In this document: piece after piece, positions 57,191-64,000 of the stretch
Numbering within the stretch: the first letter of the stretch is position 1
Layout: the number at the start of each line of letters is the position of its first letter
Source: Rossellomorea aquimaris TF-12
GTDB taxonomy: Bacteria > Bacillota > Bacilli > Bacillales > Bacillaceae_B
Direction of reading: 5' to 3'
Length of the DNA stretch: 64,000 bases
Assembly (NCBI RefSeq): GCF_001648555.1
Contig: NZ_LQXM01000025.1
Location: 1-64,000 of the forward strand
Notes under the pieces: generated by a model
Databases searched by the model: none
What the model saw: the letters and a program-made list of their open reading frames with translations, nothing else
What the model was told of the DNA's origin: nothing
Translations under genes and position numbers: made by a program

Positions 57191-57401
57191 AAGACAACCT
57201 CCTACAAATTAGAACAATTTATATTACTTTATTACACTTATTATCTACTATTCAAACATCAATTTATAGTTATATTACCATATTTATACAAAGGAGAAAA
57301 TGAATTTTCTTTGTCTAAATTTTTACGAATCGGTATTCCTTCGTACTTTTCACCTATAAATTCCACTCTTCATCATCCGATATAAAGATGGTATGGTCAT
57401 G

Positions 57402-57472
57402 AAAAAGGCAAAATCATCGAAAGGTGATGACGCAAAACTAAAGGGGCTTATTGAGCCAGCCAGTTACCAGCC
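57402..57472 (+). ncRNA. Cyclic di-GMP-I (GEMM) riboswitch-like leader
   Basis: AAAAAGGCAAA, then a helix (atcatc/ggtgat) capped by a GAAA tetraloop, GACGCAAAACTAAAGGGG, a second short helix (ggct/agcc) and CAGTTACCAGCC match the conserved pattern of class I c-di-GMP aptamers (GGCAAA ... GAAA ... GACGCAAAgC ... GGTTACC). The ribosome site AAAGGAG of the next gene follows directly (57473-57479), so control of translation is likely. Judged by eye. Confidence 0.75.
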
Positions 57473-57487
57473 AAAGGAGTGTATAAA

Positions 57488-57619
57488 TTGACAACGTTTT
57501 TAACACCAGAAGAAATAATGGAAAAGAAAAAAGCTCGTAAAATGTGGATGTACATAGGTCTTTTTGTATTTACCGTAGCACTAATTGGGGGGACTACCTT
57601 CCTTACATATCATATCTAA
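57488..57619 (+). CDS. 43-aa single-span membrane protein
   Basis: TTG start at 57488, AAAGGAG eight bases upstream, stop at 57619. The product has a polar N-terminus (TTFLTPEEIMEKKKARK) and one membrane helix (MWMYIGLFVFTVALIGGTTFL). It is placed directly after the c-di-GMP-type aptamer, followed by a short hairpin (aagcgtc/gacgctt, 57620-57639) and then Yip1 and adaptor genes, which suggests envelope function. Family unknown; too short for most gene callers. Confidence 0.75.
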   Translation: MTTFLTPEEIMEKKKARKMWMYIGLFVFTVALIGGTTFLTYHI

Positions 57620-57738
57620 AAGCGTCCATTCGACGCTTTTTTTATTTCTTTAAAATTCATTCTACAATTTATGGAAAAATCCGATTGTTTTCGATAGAAT
57701 AAGAGAAGTAATCTAAACTAGTTGGGAGCCAACCATTA

Positions 57739-58404
57739 ATGCATAAAGAAGTCAGACTTATCAGAGGATTAAGACACCCATCCCTCTTCTTTTATCAATT
57801 AAAAGAAATGGAAGGTATTAAAGGTTATCGTCAAAAATTAATTCTTCTTTTTATCCTATCAGCCATTATTTTTGGTGTTGTTTCATCATTTGGCGTGGGG
57901 ATGGACCCTCTTTCAAAGGAGCTTACTAAACTATCAGCCTCTACTTATGAATTAGAAAAGTTCATGTTTTTCATAGGAAGGCTTATTGCAGGATTGCTTT
58001 ATGCAGCCATTCTGTTGTTTATTCCTTCTCTCATTTATTGGACTATATCTGATGAAGGGGAATATCGTAAGCTTGTCGTCACTCAATTCATAGTACTCAT
58101 TATTTTACTAATTGAAAGACTGACTTACATCCCTTTGTCTTTATTCTTTTCACTAGAGTGGTTTTCGTCTCCTCTTTCACTTGGAGTAATCGCTCAATAC
58201 ATAACTTCAAAAGAATGGGTTATTTATTTCTTTGGCTGTTTTTCCTTTTTTAAAATTTGGATCGTCTACCTTCAATATAAAGGTGTCAAAAAACTTACCG
58301 AGCAAAAAAATTGGCTGGTATGGCTTGTTATACTCACTAGTAATTTACTTTTCTGGAGTATTACGGCATTTTTAGCCTATCTCGATTTATCAACTCTATT
58401 CTAA
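57739..58404 (+). CDS. Yip1-domain membrane protein (YknW-like)
   Basis: Integral membrane protein, 221 aa, with about five helices (about 30-55, 85-110, 115-140, 150-180, 195-218) and the family-like LRHPSLFFYQLKEMEG lead. In B. subtilis, YknW (Yip1) works with YknX (adaptor) and YknYZ (ABC transporter) in protection against the SdpC toxin. Here it precedes a YknX-like adaptor by 23 bp, but no YknY/YknZ genes follow. The ATG at 57739 is reasonable; the ribosome site (TTGGGAG) is fair. Confidence 0.75.
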   Translation: MHKEVRLIRGLRHPSLFFYQLKEMEGIKGYRQKLILLFILSAIIFGVVSSFGVGMDPLSKELTKLSASTYELEKFMFFIGRLIAGLLYAAILLFIPSLIYWTISDEGEYRKLVVTQFIVLIILLIERLTYIPLSLFFSLEWFSSPLSLGVIAQYITSKEWVIYFFGCFSFFKIWIVYLQYKGVKKLTEQKNWLVWLVILTSNLLFWSITAFLAYLDLSTLF

Positions 58405-58427
58405 CTACCTAAAGGCTGTGATCGATT

Positions 58428-59663
58428 ATGAATAAAAGAAAAATTTTATATAGTTCTCTAACTGCATCACTTCTTTTTGTAGGAGTTAATGTCTATCTTA
58501 TTGAAAAGGCAGAAAGCAAAATCGACCGCGAAGTTCGTATTGAGGATTGGGAGTCAGTACATAAAGACAATTTGGTGAAAGAACTCCCAAAATCAGGTGT
58601 TGTTACTTCTGAAGAAGAAAGCTACTTATACTTTAATGACGAATTTGGATCCTTCAAAAAGTTCCTGGTCAAGGAAGGCGATAAGATCAAATCCGGCACT
58701 TCCCTATATGAATATGAAGTAACGGATCGTACTCAGCAAAAGAATGTTTTAGAATCGGAAGTTGAACAGCTAGAAGATGAGATTGATAGTATCGAAGACA
58801 ATGTTTCAGACTTGAAGCGTTTAGAGTCCTCTCTTCCATCTGGCTCTTTTAATGATGAAGATATTCCCATTGAAGCAAGTGCTCTACAATCAGAATATGA
58901 ATTAAAAAAAGAAATTGCATCAAAAGAATTGGAAATAGACCGCCTAAATAATCAAATTGACAACCTGGAAAGACAAATCTCTGATATTGAGTCTTATTCT
59001 TCGACAATCACCGTACAAAGCAGCGTGGATGGAACGATTAAGGAGCTTTCTCATGAGGTTCTTAATCCATTGATCACCATCGCATCACAAACAATTGCGG
59101 TTACAACTGATTTAACTGAGAAGGAAATCATAGACGTTGAAGAAAACATGAATGCTACGGTGCAATCCGAAATCGAAAAGGATTCCCATAAAGGTTTGGT
59201 CACCAGGGTTGCTACTCTACCTAAAAATGACCCACATTTGCAAACGGATAGCGTGTACCCAGTGGAAGTGAAAATTCAAGATGAAGAAAACAAGCTTCTC
59301 CCTGGACATCATGTTCTTTTATCCATCATTACGGAGGAAGTAAAAGGGGCACTTACTGTACCAATTACGGCCATTGAATCATCTGGTTCAACGAAATATC
59401 TTTGGATTTTGACAGAAAAAGGTACAGTCGAAAAACGCAAGGTAAAAACAGGGCTCAGCGTTGATGGCAAACAACAAATCAAATCGGGTGTAAAAGCTGG
59501 AGAGTACTATATTGTTTACCCGGATGAGATACCTGCATTGAAAAAAGGAGCTGCATTTATTACAGCTCTTGACTGGGACAAGATTAAACTTCGAGATCTA
59601 AAGAAACTAGAACGCCCATCTGTCTTAGAGAATCTACTTTTAGGCATTTTGGAGCGAAAATAA
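58428..59663 (+). CDS. HlyD/RND-type adaptor protein (YknX-like)
   Basis: Membrane-fusion/adaptor subunit of a tripartite-type exporter. 411 aa: N-terminal membrane anchor (about 7-27), beta-barrel/lipoyl half (about 55-95, KFLVKEGDKIKSGTSLYEYE), an alpha-helical hairpin (about 100-185, heavily charged coiled coil), the second lipoyl half, and a C-terminal beta-barrel (about 230-385; LPGHHVLLSIITEEVKGALTVPITAI). No partner ATPase or permease lies beside it in this window. Co-directional with the Yip1 gene; ends at a terminator. Confidence 0.88.
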   Translation: MNKRKILYSSLTASLLFVGVNVYLIEKAESKIDREVRIEDWESVHKDNLVKELPKSGVVTSEEESYLYFNDEFGSFKKFLVKEGDKIKSGTSLYEYEVTDRTQQKNVLESEVEQLEDEIDSIEDNVSDLKRLESSLPSGSFNDEDIPIEASALQSEYELKKEIASKELEIDRLNNQIDNLERQISDIESYSSTITVQSSVDGTIKELSHEVLNPLITIASQTIAVTTDLTEKEIIDVEENMNATVQSEIEKDSHKGLVTRVATLPKNDPHLQTDSVYPVEVKIQDEENKLLPGHHVLLSIITEEVKGALTVPITAIESSGSTKYLWILTEKGTVEKRKVKTGLSVDGKQQIKSGVKAGEYYIVYPDEIPALKKGAAFITALDWDKIKLRDLKKLERPSVLENLLLGILERK

Positions 59664-59671
59664 TGGTATCA

Positions 59672-59706
59672 GAGACTGGCTCTTTTAAGGAGCCGGTCTT
59701 TTTTTG
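59672..59706 (+). terminator. Terminator after the adaptor gene
   Basis: agactggctc / gagccggtct with one G-U pair, a short loop and T7. Confidence 0.85.
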
Positions 59707-59789
59707 ATCGAAAACCATACATATTCCTTTTTTCACAAGAAATACTACTTGGTAAAGTAGCGTAACGTCTAAAAATAAGGAGCAATCTC

Positions 59790-61406
59790 ATGAACATTCT
59801 AAAACGAATCCTCATACTCACCACTCTCTTCTCTCTACTAGCCTTCTCTCTCCCATCCCCGACCCTATTCGCTGCCTACACCACCCCACCCAAAAACGTC
59901 ATCCTCATGATCATGGACGGCACCAACTCCGACATCATCACCTTATCCCGCTGGTTTCGAGGGACGGACCTCCATTTAGACGACACTCTCACAGGAGGCG
60001 TTCGCACCTATTCAATAGAATCAGCCATCACCGATTCAGCCGCTGCGGGAACCGCCATGGCAACGGGAATGAAAACAAAGGCTGACTACATCGGGATGAA
60101 TGATAAAGGGCATCCCGTCCTTACGGTTCTTGAAGCTGCAAAGCTTTCTGGCTACGAAACGGGGATTGTCGCGACTTCACCAGTTCAGCATGCCACTCCC
60201 GCCGCTTTCACGTCACACGTAAAGAACCGGGATGAGTTTGGCGACATCGGAGAGCAGCAGGTTTATCAAAATCTCGATGTGGTACTTGGTGGTGGAGCCG
60301 CTTGGCTGAAGCCAAAAGGAAAAAACTCCGTTAAAAACGATGATGGCATGCTAAAAACAAAAGAAGTCAGTCGTGAAGACGGAGAAAACCTCGTCAACAC
60401 CATCCGCTCATCTGGATATTCCTTTATCAAGACGAGGGACGGACTTCCCCAGGCGCCATCCACTAATAAATTATGGGGTGCCTTTGCAGAAGAAGATATC
60501 GCTTACGAAATGGACCGAAAGCTATTAAAACCTCAGGAGCCTTCATTAGCAGAGATGACAAAAACAGCTATCAAACGACTGTCCCATAGCGAGAAGGGTT
60601 TTTTTCTTATGGTTGAAGGCAGTAAAGTCGATTGGGCAGCCCATAAGAATGACCCAGTTGGGATGATCAGTGAAGTACTCAGTTTTGATGATGCCGTTGG
60701 AGAAGCATTAAACTTCGCTCGTGCGAATCAAAATACGATGGTGATTGCAGTAACAGATCACGGAAACAGTGGGTTAACTTTAGGGAATGAACAGACGAAT
60801 CTTAACTACAAAAATCAACCGACTGGAAATTTCATCAAGCCTTTAAAAAAAGCGAAACTCACGGTGAAGGGTGCCAGTTCTCAGCTAAAGAAAAATCGTA
60901 CAAATCTAAAGGACGTTCTTGCCTCTTACGGATTACACCATTTGAGCAAACATGAGTACTCTGCCATGAAAAAAGCAAAAAGTGTAGAAGACTTAGAGAA
61001 TGAAATGGTTAAACTTCTTGCTAAAAAAGCACACCTCGGTTTCACCACTCATGGTCATACGGGTGAGGATGTTTTTTTATATGCCTATGGTCCTGGCAAA
61101 CCCACGGGTCTCATTGAAAATACTTCGATACCTCATATCATTGCCGACCATCTAGGATTCTCTTTGACCAAAGGGAGATTTGCCTCATGGTATGTCGATG
61201 GGATGGAATATTTTAAACAGAGAGGATACTCTGCTTCCATCCGTAAACAAAATCCGAGTAATCCTGAATTTGTTGTAGAGCATGGCGACTTAGTATTGCG
61301 TTTTCCTGAAAATAAGAACTTTTACATAAAGAATGATGAAAAAGTTACGTTGAAGAGCGTGAATGTGTATAACGGGGAAACGTTTTTTATTCACATGGAG
61401 GAATAG
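59790..61406 (+). CDS. Secreted alkaline phosphatase
   Basis: Phosphomonoesterase of the PhoA/PhoB superfamily, releasing phosphate outside the cell. 538 aa: signal peptide (1-28, ending LFAAY), the metal-site aspartate in LMIMDGTNSD, the nucleophile serine in ITDSAAAGTAMATGMK, the HATPAAFTSHV segment, FFLMVEGSKVDWAAHKNDP, and VTDHGNSG plus TTHGHTGEDV (metal histidines). The first 200 bp are C-rich and use C-ending codons unlike the rest of the gene. Two repeat copies occur inside: 59959-59972 (FRGTDL) and 60434-60446 (TRDGL). Phosphate control is likely but no PhoP box was identified. Confidence 0.9.
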   Translation: MNILKRILILTTLFSLLAFSLPSPTLFAAYTTPPKNVILMIMDGTNSDIITLSRWFRGTDLHLDDTLTGGVRTYSIESAITDSAAAGTAMATGMKTKADYIGMNDKGHPVLTVLEAAKLSGYETGIVATSPVQHATPAAFTSHVKNRDEFGDIGEQQVYQNLDVVLGGGAAWLKPKGKNSVKNDDGMLKTKEVSREDGENLVNTIRSSGYSFIKTRDGLPQAPSTNKLWGAFAEEDIAYEMDRKLLKPQEPSLAEMTKTAIKRLSHSEKGFFLMVEGSKVDWAAHKNDPVGMISEVLSFDDAVGEALNFARANQNTMVIAVTDHGNSGLTLGNEQTNLNYKNQPTGNFIKPLKKAKLTVKGASSQLKKNRTNLKDVLASYGLHHLSKHEYSAMKKAKSVEDLENEMVKLLAKKAHLGFTTHGHTGEDVFLYAYGPGKPTGLIENTSIPHIIADHLGFSLTKGRFASWYVDGMEYFKQRGYSASIRKQNPSNPEFVVEHGDLVLRFPENKNFYIKNDEKVTLKSVNVYNGETFFIHMEE

Positions 61407-61531
61407 CATTACCATTCGACAATTTACCCGAATTCCCCTTTCTTCCAGATTTCGGGTCCTCATATTCCCTTCCCCCCTCCTTTTACGTTATAATAAAAGA
61501 ATGCGATTTTATAGATTGGAGAGGTTGGTTG

Positions 61532-63175
61532 ATGTCGATTCGTATTCAGGAGCTGAAGGATAAATTACTTCCCATGAGTCAGTCGATACAAAATGAGTTG
61601 GATTCGAGTGCTGATGAGAGCAAGAATGTTGTGTCTAAGGGACTTCTGCTGTTCCGTCAAAATCTGGTTTCTCATGTAAAAGTGCGTGAAGAAGAAGTGA
61701 CAGCTGAGGTACAGGATGTGACGCCTGTTAGCGTTGAGCTTAATTTCTCTTTTCCTCTTTTGAGTAAATGCTCATGTCCACAAACAACGTGGTGTCGACA
61801 TCAAATGGCGACCTTTTTTGTTCTATACAATAAGGTTGGACGGGTAAGTGTATGGATTCAAGATTGGCGCAGTCAGTCTACCAAGACAGGAGATCAATCC
61901 AGTGCCTTGGAAAATTTATTGAAAAAACACGGTCATAACGGAGGCTTGCGTAAAGCAAGTGACCTTCTTAACGAACGGAAAACAAGAGGGAATTCTCCCG
62001 AGGATTGGTGGCTATTTTTCGAGAGTCTATTAAAGCAAGAGGATCTAGAGTTACTTGAAAGACAACCATACTTAATGGACGTCCATGTACAGAACATCAC
62101 CAAACGGTTTATGAAGGAAGCTCCCTTTGAACGCGAATGGAAGCCTCTTTATCAGCTGTTTGCCACCCTGTTTCTGTCCATTCATATTGATTTATATTTA
62201 CAGCAACGGAAAGTTGACTTAAATCGTGAGCAGTATAGCATGTACGATTTTCTCCTGGGTGAAATGGAGGAAGCCGTGGAAAAGCTGTCGATTCATGCCA
62301 TGCCATTCAGCTTTGATCCGTATATTGCTTTTTTGAAAAAGAAAACCGTTGAAATGAGTGACTCTCAGGAACAAAGCACTCTGATGAAGGCGGAGGTTTA
62401 TCGATTCCTTTGGTATTATTTGTTCAAGCAAAAATCTTGGCGTAAAGATGAAGTAGCGAGATTAGAAGAAAGTTCGGAACAAGATTCTGCCTTCTATCAA
62501 GTAGCTCTTCTACATCAATATCTACTTTTAGAGGATCTTGATAAAGCCAGCCATGTGGTGGACAACTTAGGAACTGAACTCGTAACCTATTCTGAATTTT
62601 GGCTAAGAAAATTTTTCGTAGGAAAACGGTATGAGGTTGGATTCTTTCTTGTGAAAAATATTTTATCAAGAATGCCTGATTATATTGGTCAGCTAGATTA
62701 TTATGAAGCGACACGCTTTGTCCGCTGGTTTGTGCGTGTATTGCCGATGGACTGGCTGATGGAAAAGGATCGAGGTCTGGTCAATGAGCTCCTTCTTTCT
62801 ATGCTCCCGTATAGCTTCTTTACGTATAATGAATATTTGATTAACGTGAAAGCCTACCGTGAGTGGGTTGAGCTTCAGAAATATATGAGCTACTCCATTC
62901 AGGAAATGGATGGGATGGGTTTACGCGATGTATACAAGGAAGCACCTGAGCTTGCTCTTCCTATTTATTATACTGGTGTGCTGAATGCCATTGAGCAAAA
63001 AAACCGTGACAGCTACAAGCTGGCCGTTCGTTATATGAAGAAAATTAGAACCATCTATAAAAAAACAAAGCAGACGGATAAATGGGACGTCTATTTAGAC
63101 TATATTTTAACTCGGTACAAACGATTGAGAGCATTTCAAGAAGAATGCAGAAAGGGTAAGTTAATCGATGCTTAA
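61532..63175 (+). CDS. ywqB: SWIM zinc-finger protein (YwqB-like)
   Basis: 547 aa, ATG at 61532 (an in-frame TTG just before it is less likely). It has a SWIM zinc finger (about 80-96) with ligands in CSCPQTTWCRH, and a long helical C-terminal region rich in Leu/Tyr. In B. subtilis ywqB lies next to ywqA, a SNF2-family helicase gene; the same pair is present here, with the helicase start overlapping this gene by eight bases. The cellular role is not known; a DNA-metabolism partner function is plausible. Confidence 0.85.
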   Translation: MSIRIQELKDKLLPMSQSIQNELDSSADESKNVVSKGLLLFRQNLVSHVKVREEEVTAEVQDVTPVSVELNFSFPLLSKCSCPQTTWCRHQMATFFVLYNKVGRVSVWIQDWRSQSTKTGDQSSALENLLKKHGHNGGLRKASDLLNERKTRGNSPEDWWLFFESLLKQEDLELLERQPYLMDVHVQNITKRFMKEAPFEREWKPLYQLFATLFLSIHIDLYLQQRKVDLNREQYSMYDFLLGEMEEAVEKLSIHAMPFSFDPYIAFLKKKTVEMSDSQEQSTLMKAEVYRFLWYYLFKQKSWRKDEVARLEESSEQDSAFYQVALLHQYLLLEDLDKASHVVDNLGTELVTYSEFWLRKFFVGKRYEVGFFLVKNILSRMPDYIGQLDYYEATRFVRWFVRVLPMDWLMEKDRGLVNELLLSMLPYSFFTYNEYLINVKAYREWVELQKYMSYSIQEMDGMGLRDVYKEAPELALPIYYTGVLNAIEQKNRDSYKLAVRYMKKIRTIYKKTKQTDKWDVYLDYILTRYKRLRAFQEECRKGKLIDA

Positions 63176-64000
63176 ACTGTCTTCCGTAAAAATCAATGTC
63201 AGCACAACTGAATATGAAGACCGTTTTTTCATTACAGCTGAAAATGCTGATGGAGAACGCTTATCACCGACGGAATGGAAAAACCAGCTGTTTCTTTGGC
63301 ATGAAGAAAGCTATTACGGAACTCTCTTGCAAGACTCTATAGATGAAAAAGGGATTGTCGTAACCAAATGGCAGCTCCTTACTTTGCTTGCCGGTGAGCA
63401 TTTCAGCTCCATGATCCAATGGGATTGGGATGAAACAGGTCAGGCCTGTATTGCCATTGCTCCTGTTATCTATGAATCCATTGAAGCTGGACGCTGGCTG
63501 CCCCGATTCGAAGAGTGGCAGGAAAAAGGACTGCAATTTCACATTCCTGAGGAAGTTTGGTCGAATTTTAATGATGAGTTTTGGGAGGAGGAGCTTCCTG
63601 GTGGAGGTCCGTCCCTCAAAGAACTTACTTCTGATTGGTTTCAGGGTGCTCTGAATGAGGCGATGGCGGTTGGTGGTTCGAGTGCGATGAAGCGAATTCA
63701 GAGGTTGAAGGAAAGCACGTTGACGTCTGAGGAGCTGGATGCGTATTTTGATGAAAAGCGTTGGAGTGAATGGATCGCTGGTGAGGATGAAGAGCTTCCT
63801 TTTTCCATGGGGCTTCGAATTACTGAGCCACTTGATGAGGATGAATCGTGGCAGCTTGAAACGATTTTACGTGACCGCAAGAAAACCAATCGCGTTATTT
63901 CATTAGCTGAAGATACAGTTCCTGTTGCTTGGAAAAACCATTTACCAGAGGTTCGCGAAGAGCAGGAACGCTGGATGAACATGATGCCTTTGTTGCGTGA
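63168..64000 (+). CDS. ywqA: SNF2-family helicase (YwqA-like), N-terminal part
   Basis: Open frame from ATG 63168 to the window end, 277 codons, no stop. The visible part is the SNF2-associated N-terminal region, not yet the helicase motifs: WKNQLFLWHEESYY, GRWLPRFEEWQEKG and AWKNHLPEVREEQERW near the end. Identification rests on its pairing with the SWIM protein as in B. subtilis. AAAGGG precedes the start. A repeat copy at 63604-63617 is read in the opposite orientation to most others and encodes GGPSLK. Partial gene. Confidence 0.8.
   Translation, partial: MLKLSSVKINVSTTEYEDRFFITAENADGERLSPTEWKNQLFLWHEESYYGTLLQDSIDEKGIVVTKWQLLTLLAGEHFSSMIQWDWDETGQACIAIAPVIYESIEAGRWLPRFEEWQEKGLQFHIPEEVWSNFNDEFWEEELPGGGPSLKELTSDWFQGALNEAMAVGGSSAMKRIQRLKESTLTSEELDAYFDEKRWSEWIAGEDEELPFSMGLRITEPLDEDESWQLETILRDRKKTNRVISLAEDTVPVAWKNHLPEVREEQERWMNMMPLLR

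Noticed and set aside
57119..57385. An 88-codon frame on the plus strand.
   Set aside because: It lacks a ribosome site, lies opposite the well-supported 53-aa gene and has low-complexity, AT-driven composition.

Overview
This window is a low-GC Firmicute chromosome segment, most likely from a Bacillus-like member of the Bacillaceae. It carries the B. subtilis-type neighbourhood degU-degS-yvyE-LCP protein-...-tagO, a complete hutPHUIG operon, ywqB/ywqA homologues, strong GGAGG ribosome binding sites, frequent TTG/GTG starts and U-tailed hairpin terminators. I cannot name the genus or species. No rRNA, tRNA or CRISPR array was seen.

Layout. (1) 0.3-4.5 kb: DegSU, YvyE and an LCP-family ligase. 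(2) 4.7-9.9 kb: a three-gene cell-wall remodelling operon (amidase with nine SH3b-like repeats, a coiled-coil/SH3b protein, a SpoIID/LytB-type protein). (3) 9.9-24.4 kb, minus strand: a 12-gene Wzx/Wzy/Wzz polysaccharide operon with a full WbpE-B-A-D-I set expected to make UDP-2,3-diacetamido-2,3-dideoxy-mannuronic acid, followed by tagO. (4) 24.6-28 kb: accessory secA2 plus slaP, the S-layer secretion pair. (5) 28-40 kb: surface and exported proteins. Four carry the same uncharacterised C- or N-terminal domain (one with NlpC/P60, one with an anthrax-lethal-factor-like peptidase). Also here are an MBOAT/SGNH O-acylation pair, an S41 protease with an Ig-like tail, an acyltransferase-3, a short inverted-repeat-bounded insertion, and a decayed S-layer-like gene. 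(6) 40.3-43 kb: a SbsC-type S-layer protein. (7) 43.5-45.3 kb: a PlcR/NprR-like HTH-TPR regulator divergent from an unlisted 42-aa secreted peptide gene, which looks like a peptide quorum-sensing pair. (8) 45.5-49.2 kb: an ECF sigma factor and a DUF4309-type anti-sigma-like protein, embedded in decayed paralogues. (9) 49.2-55.4 kb: hutPHUIG. (10) 55.5-64 kb: a REP-associated tyrosine transposase, a c-di-GMP-I riboswitch-like leader ahead of a 43-aa membrane protein and YknW/YknX-like genes, alkaline phosphatase, and ywqB/ywqA (cut by the window end).

How it fits together. The polymer operon, TagO, LCP ligase, SecA2, SlaP and SbsC-like protein form a plausible complete S-layer system. The acidic secondary cell-wall polymer is built on a TagO lipid-GlcNAc, polymerised by Wzy, fixed to peptidoglycan by an LCP ligase, and bound by the helical N-terminus of the S-layer protein, which SecA2/SlaP export. 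SH3b amidases, the NlpC/P60 protein, the ATLF-type peptidase and the S41 protease could remodel that envelope.

The right third (45-64 kb) is peppered with a 12-14 bp motif, GAGGGACGGACCTC. It occurs as perfect hairpins between genes and also inside hutG, hutI, hutU, hutH, the phosphatase and the SNF2 gene, next to a RAYT-family gene. In the hut genes it sits at positions that look co-linear with B. subtilis homologues (from memory), suggesting spread by substitution rather than insertion.
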